DNA from: Yoonia sp.
GTDB taxonomy: Bacteria; Pseudomonadota; Alphaproteobacteria; Rhodobacterales; Rhodobacteraceae
DNA length: 64,000 nt
Assembly (NCBI RefSeq): GCF_018402175.1
Contig: NZ_JAGYJK010000018.1
Location: 248,001-312,000 of the forward strand
Direction of reading: 5' to 3'
Shown: positions 44,759-53,985 of the stretch, piece by piece
Position numbering within the stretch: position 1 is the stretch's first letter
Layout of the letters: each line of letters opens with the position of its first letter
Notes under the pieces: generated by a model
What the model was told of the DNA's origin: nothing
Seen by the model: the letters and a program-made list of their open reading frames with translations, nothing else
Databases searched by the model: none
Made by a program: the position numbers and the translations under genes

Positions 44759-45945
44759 ATCTTAAGGAACGTCTGATCAACGTCTTCGGCTGCGCCGACA
44801 TTGCCGCTTGATGGCACCATGGGGCCAGACAGGCACCGTTTCCAGTGATTTTCGCGCTGTTTGAGCCGCCTGAGCGGCGTCGATGCCGATTTCGGACAGA
44901 CTCGTCCTCATGCCAGCAGCCGTCGTCGCACGAGGAACAGGTTGCCGAGTGCGAACAGGGTGAACAGATGCGCCCGGTTCTTGGCCAGCCCCCGATAGCG
45001 GGTCTTCATATGACCGAACTGGCGCTTGATGACGCGGAAAGGATGCTCGACCTTTGCACGCACCTTGGCGATGATCCGGTTGATCTCTTCGTCGATGGGG
45101 TCGAGCTGGCCGCCCTTGGACGCCTTGCGCATCACGCCCCAGACCTTGCCTTCCTTGCTGAAGGCGGCCTCGCGCTCGGCGCTGACATAGCCCTTGTCGG
45201 CCCAGACAGATTTCTCTTCGCCATGGAGCAGCTCATCCCAGACCCGGCTGTCATGCACCTTTGCGGTCGTGGCCTCGAGGCTGTGGACGGTGCCGCTGTC
45301 CACATCGACGCCGACGTGAGCCTTCATACCAAAATACCAGTCGTTGCCCTTTTTTGTCGAAGACATCTCCGGGTCTCGTGCCTTGGCTTGGTTCTTGGTC
45401 GAGGACGGCGCGTCGATGATCGTCGCATCTACCAACGTGCCAGAGCGCAGCGTGATCCCCTTGTCAGCCAGATGCGCATTCACATCGGCGAAGATCGCCT
45501 CGGTCAGCCCATGACGCTCCAGCAGATGCCGGAAGTTGAGGATCGTTGTCTCGTCCGGAATGCGGTCATCGCCCAACTCGATCCCAGCGAACCGGCGCAT
45601 GGCCTCACTGTCATACAGCGTCTCTTCGGCCATCGGATCGCTCAGGGCGTACCAGTTCTGCAGGAAGTAAATGCGCAGCATCGTCTCCAGCGGCATCGGC
45701 GGTCGCCCGCCCTTCAGCCCAGCCTTTGGGTAGTGCGGTTCGATCAACGCCTGCAAACGCATCCACGGAACCACCGCATCCATATCTGCCAGAAACTGCT
45801 CGCGTCGCGTGACCTTCCTCTTCATTGCATCACGAAGTCCGGGAATGGCGGGCTGTTTGGGCATCGGCGCGGTCTCCTTCAGTCGTTGCCCGCAGCCTAC
45901 CACATCACGCCAAAAGCGGCAGGTTTTTCAGACGTTCCTTAAGAT
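44759..45945 (-). mobile_element. IS5-family insertion sequence (intact)
   Basis: An 18-base perfect inverted repeat bounds the element: ATCTTAAGGAACGTCTGA at 44759-44776 and its complement at 45928-45945. One transposase gene fills the 1187 bases between. I see no convincing target duplication in the flanks. Confidence 0.9.
44908..45864 (-). CDS. IS5-family transposase (IS5 group)
   Basis: The 318-residue DDE transposase has the IS5-group N-terminus (MPLETMLRIYFLQNWYALSD, DETTILNFRHLLERHGL) and the catalytic triad in TLVDATIIDAP, WADKGYVS and KVRAKVEHPFRVIKRQFG. The frame is open to 45903; the ATG at 45864 begins the homology. It looks complete and the element has intact ends, so it is probably active. 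It lies between the coiled-coil gene and the FAH locus. Confidence 0.95.
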   Translation of the reverse strand: MPKQPAIPGLRDAMKRKVTRREQFLADMDAVVPWMRLQALIEPHYPKAGLKGGRPPMPLETMLRIYFLQNWYALSDPMAEETLYDSEAMRRFAGIELGDDRIPDETTILNFRHLLERHGLTEAIFADVNAHLADKGITLRSGTLVDATIIDAPSSTKNQAKARDPEMSSTKKGNDWYFGMKAHVGVDVDSGTVHSLEATTAKVHDSRVWDELLHGEEKSVWADKGYVSAEREAAFSKEGKVWGVMRKASKGGQLDPIDEEINRIIAKVRAKVEHPFRVIKRQFGHMKTRYRGLAKNRAHLFTLFALGNLFLVRRRLLA

Positions 45946-46420
45946 AGACGTTTCCAGTCGGCGTGCGAAAATACGGTAGCTTGCATGCGGCGCTGCCCTT
46001 TTATGCTCAATTCACCTTCGGGCGTCAGGAGGCGGTTCTGGTCGGCCGGCGGCAGTTTTCCCGATAAAGGCGCGCACCATGTCACGGTTGGTTGCCGATG
46101 TGATCTGAATCCATGATCATCGGGGCTTGCCCCGCATGCGCCAACCAGCGATGCGATTTCTATGACGCCTCCTAACCCGGCTTTGGCGTACGGGTGGCGT
46201 CGAGCGGTGCTTTGTCGCGGGTGTTGCTGATGCGTGAGATTGGCCCAGCATTTTTGATGCATCACCGCGCTTTGCTGTCGCGAACATCCGCTTGATCCCA
46301 TTTGGCAGTCGCGGCCATTGATCGGCCTCGTCATCAACCAATTACAGCATTGGTCAGATTGATCTCTCGCTGCGCGCTATCTACTAGTGTGCGTGAAATC
46401 ATGAAAACTGGAGCGGTAGA
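45946..46420. other. Region between the IS element and the FAH gene
   Basis: No supportable gene. A 132-codon minus frame (45939-46337) has a random-looking translation with no domain. The useful content is the palindrome at 46337-46354 and the promoter of the FAH-family gene. Confidence 0.5.
46337..46354. promoter_or_regulatory. ACCAAT-N6-ATTGGT operator upstream of the first FAH gene
   Basis: A perfect 6+6 inverted repeat with a 6-base centre lies 66 bases before the FAH start. The identical half-sites and spacing recur at 47872-47889 over the start of the GntR regulator gene, so it is the probable binding site of that regulator. Confidence 0.75.
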
Positions 46421-47104
46421 ATGTCCGATTTTGTCATCCCATTGCCTGCGGTCACAACAATACCTGTGGCTTCGGGCGGGTCTTTTCCTGTGCGGCGCGT
46501 CTATTGCATCGGGCGCAATTATGCCGCCCATGCCATTGAAATGGGCCATGACCCTGACCGCGAAGCGCCGTTCTTTTTCCAGAAAAACCCCAATAATCTA
46601 GATTGCACCGGCACATTCCCCTATCCACCCCATACGTCCGATGTCCATCACGAGGCTGAATTGACCGTCGTTCTTAAGGCCGGCGGCACGAATATCGCGG
46701 TCGAGGATGCGCTTGATCTGGTGTATGGCTACGCGCTGTCGCTGGATATGACGCGCCGCGATCTTCAGGGCGAGATGAAAAAAGCAGGGCGCCCGTGGGA
46801 AATCGGGAAGGCGTTTGAACGCTCTGCCCCGATTGGTCCGATCCACACCGTCAGCGAAGTCGGTCATCTTGATAGCGGCGCGATCACCCTGAAAGTGAAC
46901 GGCGAATTGCGCCAGCAAGGCGATCTGAACCAGCTGATCTGGAAGACATCCGAGATGATTTCCTATCTGTCGGAATATTTCGAACTGGCCGCAGGCGATG
47001 TGATCATGACTGGCACACCATCAGGCGTCGGACCCGTGGTCAAAGGCGATGTGATGGAAATGGAAATTGCCGGATTGGGCAGCCTGACCGTCACCGTGAC
47101 CTGA
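46421..47104 (+). CDS. Fumarylacetoacetate hydrolase-family protein (fumarylpyruvate hydrolase-like)
   Basis: The 227-residue FAH-family enzyme resembles FAHD1 and fumarylpyruvate hydrolases, which split or decarboxylate acylpyruvates in aromatic-ring catabolism. Metal-site motifs are visible: YCIGRNYAAHAIEMG at the start, the acid pair in HHEAELTVVL, a further acidic residue in YALSLDMTRRDLQ, and GTPSGVGPV near the end. A palindrome identical in half-sites to that of the GntR gene lies upstream. The substrate is unknown; the cluster also holds a second FAH protein and an ABC importer. Confidence 0.9.
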   Translation: MSDFVIPLPAVTTIPVASGGSFPVRRVYCIGRNYAAHAIEMGHDPDREAPFFFQKNPNNLDCTGTFPYPPHTSDVHHEAELTVVLKAGGTNIAVEDALDLVYGYALSLDMTRRDLQGEMKKAGRPWEIGKAFERSAPIGPIHTVSEVGHLDSGAITLKVNGELRQQGDLNQLIWKTSEMISYLSEYFELAAGDVIMTGTPSGVGPVVKGDVMEMEIAGLGSLTVTVT

Positions 47105-47169
47105 CTGAATCTGAGATCGCACCCACGGCCTGTTTGATGCGGGCGTGGGGGCGCAGAGACGCCGATGGA

Positions 47170-47862
47170 TCAAGCATATTCTTCGGGAATACCCAAATTC
47201 ATCGACGGCAAAATACGGCTGTAAACCGATCGCAAATGATCAATCATTGATTGTGCCGCCAGATCCGCGTCATGGTTCAGGATCGCTTGCACGATCACGT
47301 CATGTTCACGGAAACTGGAATAACCATCGGCAGGTTTGATAGTCTTGCGCGGCTGTCCCCAAACCACAGACCTGCGCACGACATTCAATGTCTCGAAGTA
47401 ATACAGATGCAACTGGTTTTGCGATGCTCGTGCAATCGCATGGTGCAGTTTATTGTCCCACGCCTCGTAGCCGCGCCAATCGGGTGCATTGCGGCAGCGA
47501 TCCGCGCAATGCTGGATTTCCGCGTGATCGGCCTTTTTGCCATAAATCGCAGCAAGCCGTGCCAGTGCCGGCTCGATCGTGAGACGCACCGACACCACTT
47601 GCGCAGGTTTCACCCGATCGCGCAGATAGGTGACATCCTCTAGGTTCAGCACCGGTCGCGCACCAAGGAATGTGCCGCGCCCAACATGCCGCCAGATCAG
47701 CCCCTGCCCTTCGAGCTCGGCCAAAGCGCGGCGTAGCTGGTTACGCGCGACTCCTAAGGCTTGGCACATCTCGCGTTCGCACGGCAGCCTGTCGCTATGG
47801 GCATAGCCGTGGCTGTCGATCATCTGTTTGACGCGCTGGACAAGTATTTCGGTCTTTGACAT
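47170..47862 (-). CDS. GntR-family regulator (FCD type)
   Basis: The 230-residue regulator has an N-terminal winged helix (LVQRVKQMIDSHGYAHSDRL, PCEREMCQALGVARNQLRRA) and a C-terminal FCD helical domain (RLTIEPALARLAAIYG, WDNKLHHAIARAS, EHDVIVQAILNHD). The FCD metal-site histidines are present (HHAI, EHDVI, DHL). Such regulators respond to organic acids, which suits the two FAH enzymes beside it. The ATG at 47862 has GGAA before it; an in-frame start 7 codons upstream lies inside the palindrome at 47872-47889, its likely own operator. Confidence 0.9.
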   Translation of the reverse strand: MSKTEILVQRVKQMIDSHGYAHSDRLPCEREMCQALGVARNQLRRALAELEGQGLIWRHVGRGTFLGARPVLNLEDVTYLRDRVKPAQVVSVRLTIEPALARLAAIYGKKADHAEIQHCADRCRNAPDWRGYEAWDNKLHHAIARASQNQLHLYYFETLNVVRRSVVWGQPRKTIKPADGYSSFREHDVIVQAILNHDADLAAQSMIDHLRSVYSRILPSMNLGIPEEYA

Positions 47863-47871
47863 CGCGTTCCG

Positions 47872-47889
47872 ACCAATCGGCATATTGGT
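47872..47889. promoter_or_regulatory. ACCAAT-N6-ATTGGT operator at the GntR promoter
   Basis: The same half-sites and 6-base spacing as at 46337-46354. It lies 9 bases upstream of the GntR start and between it and the divergent FAH-ssuABC-like unit, a good place for autoregulation and control of both directions. Confidence 0.75.
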
Positions 47890-48032
47890 TGATTGATTTC
47901 AGGGATACAAAACCATCTTGATATTAGCAAGTGGGTTCCCGCCGGCGGTCGTGAGGCCATCATGCTGCATGTATGATGGTTCGGTATCGCGTCAGGGATC
48001 AGCCCGCATGCGTTTTTCACGGGGGAATATTT

Positions 48033-48947
48033 ATGAGACTGGCGACACTTTTAATCGGTGGAAAACCCGCTGCTGCGGCGCAAATGGCAAGCGGCGCATG
48101 GTTGAACATCGCCCAAGCAGCAGCCGCTGATCCACAAACAACGGTGGAGGCAGACAGCCTGCAATCGCTGATCCAAGGCGGTGATGCGGCAATGGCTGCC
48201 GTGGTCGCCCTTATGGCCCAAGCGGATAGCGGCCAGCATGCAGATGCCGTCGTGTCTGACGCTGTGCTCATGGCTCCAATCCCCTATCCGCGCAAAAATA
48301 TCTTTTGCGTCGGGCGTAATTACGCCGAACATATCGCCGAAGGCGAAAAGGCGCAAAACATCAAAGTCGGCGTCACCGAACATCCGGTGTTCTTTACCAA
48401 ACCGCCGACATCTGTCGTGGCACCAGATGGTGATGTACTGATCTTCCCCACCGTATCCCAAGACATCGACTACGAGGTGGAACTGGCCGTCATCATCGGC
48501 AAGCCCGGACGCAACATCGCCAAAGCCGATGCTTTTGATCACGTTTTCGGCTATACGATTTTGAATGATATCACCGCCCGCGACGTCCAGCGCCGCCATG
48601 GCGGACAGTATTTCAAAGGAAAAGGGTTTGACGGGTCCTGCCCCATCGGGCCTTGGATCGTCACAAAAGACGCGATCAAGGACCCGCATGATCTGTCAAT
48701 CCGGCTCAGCGTGAACGGCCAACAACGCCAGAACGGCAAAACGGCTGATATGATTTTCGATATTCCAACGCTGATCGCATCCCTGTCCGAGGGTCTGACC
48801 TTGGAACCGGGCGACATCATTGCCACCGGCACACCGTCGGGCGTTGGCTATGCGATGGACCCGCCGCAGTTTTTGAAAGCGGGGGATCAAGTTGTCTGTG
48901 ATGTGTCCCAGATCGGACAACTGGCAAATACCGTGCGCAACGCATGA
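48033..48947 (+). CDS. Fumarylacetoacetate hydrolase-family protein (second copy)
   Basis: The 304-residue FAH-family enzyme has an N-terminal extension of about 80 residues (RLATLLIGGKPAAAAQM) before the core, as in ureidoglycolate-lyase-like and 2-hydroxyhepta-2,4-diene-1,7-dioate isomerase-like members. Core motifs are IFCVGRNYAEHI, the acid pair in DYEVELAVII, YTILNDITARDVQ and GTPSGVGYAM. The ATG at 48033 follows GGGGGAA; the frame is open further upstream without homology. It heads a unit with the ABC genes and differs clearly from the FAH protein at 46421, so the two are not a recent duplication. Confidence 0.9.
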   Translation: MRLATLLIGGKPAAAAQMASGAWLNIAQAAAADPQTTVEADSLQSLIQGGDAAMAAVVALMAQADSGQHADAVVSDAVLMAPIPYPRKNIFCVGRNYAEHIAEGEKAQNIKVGVTEHPVFFTKPPTSVVAPDGDVLIFPTVSQDIDYEVELAVIIGKPGRNIAKADAFDHVFGYTILNDITARDVQRRHGGQYFKGKGFDGSCPIGPWIVTKDAIKDPHDLSIRLSVNGQQRQNGKTADMIFDIPTLIASLSEGLTLEPGDIIATGTPSGVGYAMDPPQFLKAGDQVVCDVSQIGQLANTVRNA

Positions 48948-49007
48948 CGCATGGCGCCATCCGGTTAACCGGGCGGCAACGACTAAACACAACGGGAGGA
49001 GACCCAA

Positions 49008-50030
49008 ATGACTACCAGAAGAACCTTTACAATGTTGCTGGCGACCGTTCCTGTCTTCGGCTTACTCAGTACTGTCGCGATGGCACAGGATTTGCGCGAT
49101 GTGACATTCGTCCAGCCCAGCCCATCGGCGATCAACTCGTTTCCGGTATTCGTCGCAATCGGCGAAGGCTATTTCGCAGAAGAAGGCTTGAACGTCACCG
49201 TTGAATCGATCAACGGCTCAGGCGCTGTGCTGCAAGCACTGGCCGCCGGTCAGGCCGAATTTGGCCGTCCCGGCCCCGGCCCTGTTCTTGCGGCACGGGC
49301 GCGTGGCGAAGATGCGGTCTTTATCTATAACGTCGCGGCGCGCAGTAACTTTGGCGTCGTCGTGCGTGCGGATTCCGACATTCAAGGCCCCGAAGGTCTG
49401 CGTGGCAAAGTCATCGGCACCGGCACCGCCGATGGCGCAGAAGTCGGTTTCGCCCGCAATGTCATGGCCGGCTCTGGCCTGACCGAAGGCACCGATTACG
49501 AATTCCTGACCGTGGGTGACGGCGGCCCTGCGACCGTCGGCTTTACCACCGGCGCGATGGATGCCTATTCGGCCTCGACGGCGGATGCGGCGATCTTGAA
49601 CCAGCGCGGTATGGCTGTGCGTGACATCACACCAGGCGAATTCGCCCGCTTCTTTGGCAATGGCATTGCCACAATGGGGAACGTGATCGAAAACGACCCT
49701 GAAATGGTCGCAGGCTTTGTGCGCGCCTTTGCGCGTGGTCACGCCTTTGCGCTGGACGATGCCAACCGCGACGCCGTGCTGGCGCATCTGAAAGACGCCA
49801 ATCCGCAAGAAGGCGAAGATGTACAGTTCCAGTCGGCCTTGTTTGACGCGGTGCGTTCAAAAACGATCCCCGTCGATATGACCAACGGTCTTGGCTACCA
49901 GCCCCCCGAGGTTTGGGAAGAATGGCAAGACAGCCTTGTGTCAGGTGGCGATCTGGCGGCACCCCTGCCCGATCTGACCGCAGCCTATACCAACGCATTC
50001 ACCGCTCTGGCGCATGAGGCGATGAAGTAA
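49008..50030 (+). CDS. ABC transporter substrate-binding protein, NMT1/SsuA-like
   Basis: The 340-residue protein has an N-terminal Tat-like signal (TTRRTFTMLLA, cleavage after AMA) and the NMT1/THI5 fold (VTFVQPSPSAINSFPVFVAI, GEGYFAEEGLNVTVE, GSGAVLQALAAGQAEFG). This group binds nitrogen- or sulfur-containing organics such as alkanesulfonates, taurine, nitrate or pyrimidine precursors. A very good ribosome site (GGGAGGAG) precedes the ATG. A 12-base palindrome (CCGGTTAACCGG) lies at 48961-48972. Its ligand is probably the source of the acylpyruvate-like intermediates handled by the FAH enzymes. Confidence 0.9.
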   Translation: MTTRRTFTMLLATVPVFGLLSTVAMAQDLRDVTFVQPSPSAINSFPVFVAIGEGYFAEEGLNVTVESINGSGAVLQALAAGQAEFGRPGPGPVLAARARGEDAVFIYNVAARSNFGVVVRADSDIQGPEGLRGKVIGTGTADGAEVGFARNVMAGSGLTEGTDYEFLTVGDGGPATVGFTTGAMDAYSASTADAAILNQRGMAVRDITPGEFARFFGNGIATMGNVIENDPEMVAGFVRAFARGHAFALDDANRDAVLAHLKDANPQEGEDVQFQSALFDAVRSKTIPVDMTNGLGYQPPEVWEEWQDSLVSGGDLAAPLPDLTAAYTNAFTALAHEAMK

Positions 50031-50842
50031 TGACGACAATTTCCGCAGCCACGTCTGACGTGCAACCCGCCTTGGGCGCGCCCGTCTACGAGTTGACCCA
50101 TGTCAGCAAGACCTATGCACGCAACCGCGTGATTGCCCTTGATGACGTCAGCCTGACCTTACGCAAAGGCAGTTTTTCTTCGGTGATCGGCTCGAGTGGC
50201 TGCGGAAAATCAACACTTCTGAAAATTATGGCGGGGTTGATCCCGCCGACCAAGGGCCGCGTTGTCTTGCAGGGCAAACCCGTCACCGGCACCCGCCGTG
50301 ACATCGGCATGATGTTCCAGCAAGCAACGCTGTTCCCATGGCGGACCACGATTGAAAACATCGTGCTGCCAATCGAAATTCGTGACGGTCGCGCTGCTGC
50401 CGAAAAGGCCAAGGAAAAGGCACGCGCCTTGTTGGATATCGTCGGGCTGAATGGCTTTGAAGACGTCTTTCCAAATGAATTATCCGGTGGCATGGCGCAA
50501 CGCGCCTCGATCTGCCGGATGCTGATTACCGAACCTGCGGTCTTGTTGCTGGATGAACCGTTCAGTGCGCTGGATGAATTATCGCGCGATATGATGAATA
50601 TGGAATTACAGCGTATCTGCACCGAACAAAACGCCACCGCCTTTCTTGTGACCCATTCGATCCAAGAAGCGGTTATTTTGTCGGATGATATCTATGTCAT
50701 GAAACCACGCCCCGGTCGTCTGGCCGAGGTCGTAACCGTTGATCTGCCGCGTCCGCGCACGCTTGATATGATGACGACACCGAAATTTGGCGAGACCGTA
50801 AATTACATTCGCGGACTTTTGGACAAGGGAGAAGCGATGTGA
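50030..50842 (+). CDS. ABC transporter ATPase, SsuB/TauB-like
   Basis: The 270-residue ATPase has Walker A IGSSGCGKST, Q-loop MMFQQATLFPW, signature LSGGMAQR, Walker B LLLDEPFSALD and switch His in VTHSIQEAV. These are features of the nitrate/sulfonate/taurine group. The ATG shares one base with the TAA of the preceding binding-protein gene (TAATG), and the permease start overlaps its own end by 4 bases, so all three are tightly coupled. Confidence 0.94.
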   Translation: MTTISAATSDVQPALGAPVYELTHVSKTYARNRVIALDDVSLTLRKGSFSSVIGSSGCGKSTLLKIMAGLIPPTKGRVVLQGKPVTGTRRDIGMMFQQATLFPWRTTIENIVLPIEIRDGRAAAEKAKEKARALLDIVGLNGFEDVFPNELSGGMAQRASICRMLITEPAVLLLDEPFSALDELSRDMMNMELQRICTEQNATAFLVTHSIQEAVILSDDIYVMKPRPGRLAEVVTVDLPRPRTLDMMTTPKFGETVNYIRGLLDKGEAM

Positions 50843-51690
50843 GCGATGCAAACCTCAACACAGACGAAAACGTCACCCCCGATACGGTCTGGGTGGAACA
50901 CACATCTTTTGTCGATCAGATACCGCGCAGCATTCTGATGCTGTTCGTCTTTGCCGTCTTTGTCGGCCTGTGGCAGATCGCCACCAGCTTTAACCTTGTG
51001 TCCAGCATCGTGCTGCCAACACCGGTCGAGACATTCAACGACATGATCTTTGTCGGTAAAAACCTGCTCACGGGTGATTACATGCTGTCTGCGCTATGGA
51101 TCACCACAAAAGAGGTGATCTACGGCTTTGCGCTGGCCATGGCGATCGGCTTTTCGCTGGGGATTTTGGTGGGCGAAACCGCCTTTGGCGAACGCGCGAT
51201 CATGCCTTATCTGGTCGCCCTTGATACAATGCCCAAAGTGGCTTTTGCACCCTTGTTCATTGCGTGGCTCGGGTTTGGCATCGAATCCAAAGTGGCGCTT
51301 GCCGCCTTTATTGCGACCTTCCCGATTGTGGTCGGCACAGCCGCGGGCCTGCATGCGACGGATGAAAATTCGCGGATGTTGTTCAAGACGATGGGTGCCA
51401 GCCGCCTGCAAACCCTGTTCAAGATGAAACTGCCAATGGGGCTGCCGCAAATCTTTACCGGCCTGAAAATCGGCGCAGTCGGCGTCATGGCCGGTGCGAT
51501 CACCGCAGAATTCCTTGGCGGCGGCAAAGGCTTTGGTGAATTGATCCGCGTTGCGGCGTCACAACTGAATACACCACGGGTGTTTTCGCTGATCTTGTAT
51601 TTGAGCATCCTTGGCCTTGGGCTTTATGCCCTTGTCACATTCGCGCAGCGCAGGATCGTGTTCTGGCACCGCGACACGGTGTCAAAGTAA
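50839..51690 (+). CDS. ABC transporter permease, SsuC/TauC-like
   Basis: The 283-residue inner-membrane subunit has about six helices. The coupling loop is in RMLFKTMGASRLQTLFKMKL, and the signature LVALDTMPKVAFAPLFIAWL is typical of SsuC/TauC permeases. It starts with GTG at 50839, overlapping the ATPase stop (GTGA). A bidirectional terminator hairpin follows at 51706. Confidence 0.93.
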   Translation: MSDANLNTDENVTPDTVWVEHTSFVDQIPRSILMLFVFAVFVGLWQIATSFNLVSSIVLPTPVETFNDMIFVGKNLLTGDYMLSALWITTKEVIYGFALAMAIGFSLGILVGETAFGERAIMPYLVALDTMPKVAFAPLFIAWLGFGIESKVALAAFIATFPIVVGTAAGLHATDENSRMLFKTMGASRLQTLFKMKLPMGLPQIFTGLKIGAVGVMAGAITAEFLGGGKGFGELIRVAASQLNTPRVFSLILYLSILGLGLYALVTFAQRRIVFWHRDTVSK

Positions 51691-51700
51691 CCGCCAACGA

Positions 51701-51737
51701 AAAAAGCTGGCCTGCTTTCGCAAGGCCAGCCTTTATT
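51701..51737. terminator. Bidirectional hairpin terminator
   Basis: GCTGGCCT (51706-51713) pairs with AGGCCAGC (51723-51730). An A-run precedes and CTTTATTT follows, so it can end transcription of the permease operon on the plus strand and of the isocitrate dehydrogenase gene on the minus strand. Confidence 0.8.
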
Positions 51738-51756
51738 TCAGGCGCGATTGATCCGC

Positions 51757-53985
51757 TTACAGAACGCTCAGGATCTTGACCAAGGTCGGCGATGCCCGCA
51801 TCACGCTTTCGGTTTTGTCGGCATCGGTCAGGTAATACCCGCCCAGATCAGCCGGTTTGCCTTCGGCAGTGCTGAGTTCTGCAAGGATCGCAGCCTCGTT
51901 TTCTTCCAAGGCGCGGGCAATCGGCGCAAAGGTCGCAAGCAGGCTTGAATCCTCGTTCTGGGTTGCCAGCGCCTGCGCCCAATACAGGGCAAAGAAATAA
52001 TGGCTGGCGCGGTTATCGGTCTGGCCGACTTTGGCTTGGGGTGATTTGTTGTTGTCCAACACACCCTGCGTTGCCCGATCAACAGCATTGCCCAGGATAC
52101 GCGCCTTGTCGTTGTCTTTGGTTTCAGCAAGGAATTTCAGGCTTTCGCCCAGCGCGCAGAATTCCCCCAGCGAATCCCAACGCAGGTGGTTTTCCTCGGC
52201 CAATTGCTGCACATGTTTGGGGGCAGACCCGCCTGCGCCGGTTTCGAACATACCGCCACCGTTCATCAGCTTGACGATCGACAGCATCTTGGCCGATGTG
52301 CCAAGCTCCAGGATCGGGAATAGATCGGTCAGATAATCGCGCAAGACATTGCCACTGATGGCAATGGAATTTTTGCCATTGCGGATCGTTTCCAATGACA
52401 CACGCGTTGCCGCACGCGGCGTCATGATCTGGAATTTGTCAGCCACACCAGCGGCAGCAAGGATCGGTTCCACATATTTGATCAGTTCCGCATCATGCGC
52501 GCGCGCGGCGTCTAGCCAAAAGATCGCCTGACAGCCTTCGGCCTTTTGACGGCTGATCGCCAGCTTTACCCAATCTTCGATCGGGGCTTGCTTGGTCGAT
52601 GCTGACCGCCAGATGTCGCCCGCTTCCACCGCATGTTCCAGCACGATGTCACCATTGGCAAAGACAATGCGCGCCGTGCCTGCATGGGGAATTTCAAACG
52701 TTGTCGGGTGGGACCCGTATTCTTCGGCCTTTTGCGCCATCAATCCGACGTTCTGCACCGTGCCTGCCGTGCGCGGATCAAGCGCGCCGGTCTCTTTGAA
52801 ATAGGCCACGGATTCGTCATAGATCGGCGCATAAGAACTGTCGGGGATGATGCAGTTGGTGTCAGCCGCTTTGCCATCGGGCCCCCAGCCTTTGCCGCCT
52901 GCGCGGATCAAGGCCGGAATTGACGCATCAATAATCACATCAGACGGGACATGCAGGTTGGTAACTCCCTTATCGGAGTTCACCATGTAAAGCGCGGGGC
53001 GCTCGGCCATGACCGCATCGATCGCGGCCAGAATTTCAGCGCCTTGTGGCAAGCTGGCGACTTGGTCCAACAAAGCACCAAGGCCCGAATTGGGGCTGAT
53101 GCCCGCTGCGGCCAATGTCGCGCCATAGGTATCGAAGACCGGCTGCAAAAACACTTTGACCGCATGACCAAAGATGATCGGGTCGGACACCTTCATCATC
53201 GTGGCCTTCAGGTGGATCGAAAACAAAATGCCCGCATCCTTGGTCGCCGTGATCTGTTCCGCCAAAAACGCATCCAGCGCCTTGGCCGACATGAACGTCG
53301 CATCAACAACCGTGCCGGATGTATAAGACACTTTGTCTTTCAGCACCGTGACGCTGCCATCTGCACCGACCAGTTCGATCCGCGCGTCACCGGCTTGTTC
53401 AGCGCTCAGCGTGACCGATTTTTCATTTGAAAAGAAATCATTGCCAGACATCGTCGACACGACTGTCTTGCTGTCAGGCGCCCATGCACCCATTGAATGA
53501 GGATTGGACATCGCATAATTCTTGACCGCAACAGCCGCGCGACGATCCGAATTGCCTTCGCGCAGGATCGGGTTCACAGCCGACCCTTTGATCGCGTCAA
53601 ACCGCGCACGAATGGCAATTTCAGCATCCGTTGCCGGGTCTTGCGGATAATCGGGAATGGCATAGCCTTTGGCCTGCAATTCTTTCACTGCCGCAACAAG
53701 CTGCGGCACCGAAGCAGAAATATTGGGCAGCTTGATGACATTGGCATTGGGTGATTTCACCAATTGCCCCAACTCAGCCAGATCATCGGGCTGGCGCTGA
53801 TCGGGGCGCAGGTTTTCAGGAAATGCCGCAATAATCCGGCCGGCAAGCGAAATATCCTTGACCCCGACACTGACACCAGCCGCTTTGGCAAAGGACTGAA
53901 TAACCGGCAAAAGCGATACCGAGGCAAGCTGGGGTGCTTCGTCAACTTTGGTGTAAATGATATCTGGCGTGGCATTGTTCGTCAT
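51757..53985 (-). CDS. icd: Isocitrate dehydrogenase, NADP-dependent, monomeric type
   Basis: This TCA-cycle enzyme converts isocitrate to 2-oxoglutarate. The 742 residues match the monomeric IDH class (about 740 residues), which differs from the dimeric E. coli type. Recognisable stretches are [15 protein letters not shown] at the start, [34 protein letters not shown] and [20 protein letters not shown]. The ATG at 53985 begins the homology; the frame is open about 440 bases further without related sequence. The gene stands alone, ending at the bidirectional hairpin. Confidence 0.96.
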   Translation of the reverse strand: MTNNATPDIIYTKVDEAPQLASVSLLPVIQSFAKAAGVSVGVKDISLAGRIIAAFPENLRPDQRQPDDLAELGQLVKSPNANVIKLPNISASVPQLVAAVKELQAKGYAIPDYPQDPATDAEIAIRARFDAIKGSAVNPILREGNSDRRAAVAVKNYAMSNPHSMGAWAPDSKTVVSTMSGNDFFSNEKSVTLSAEQAGDARIELVGADGSVTVLKDKVSYTSGTVVDATFMSAKALDAFLAEQITATKDAGILFSIHLKATMMKVSDPIIFGHAVKVFLQPVFDTYGATLAAAGISPNSGLGALLDQVASLPQGAEILAAIDAVMAERPALYMVNSDKGVTNLHVPSDVIIDASIPALIRAGGKGWGPDGKAADTNCIIPDSSYAPIYDESVAYFKETGALDPRTAGTVQNVGLMAQKAEEYGSHPTTFEIPHAGTARIVFANGDIVLEHAVEAGDIWRSASTKQAPIEDWVKLAISRQKAEGCQAIFWLDAARAHDAELIKYVEPILAAAGVADKFQIMTPRAATRVSLETIRNGKNSIAISGNVLRDYLTDLFPILELGTSAKMLSIVKLMNGGGMFETGAGGSAPKHVQQLAEENHLRWDSLGEFCALGESLKFLAETKDNDKARILGNAVDRATQGVLDNNKSPQAKVGQTDNRASHYFFALYWAQALATQNEDSSLLATFAPIARALEENEAAILAELSTAEGKPADLGGYYLTDADKTESVMRASPTLVKILSVL

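Noticed and set aside
45939-46337. 132-codon minus frame between the IS5 element and the FAH gene
   Set aside because: No domain, no ribosome site, and a translation of random character; it also runs into the IS inverted repeat and contains the palindromic operator.
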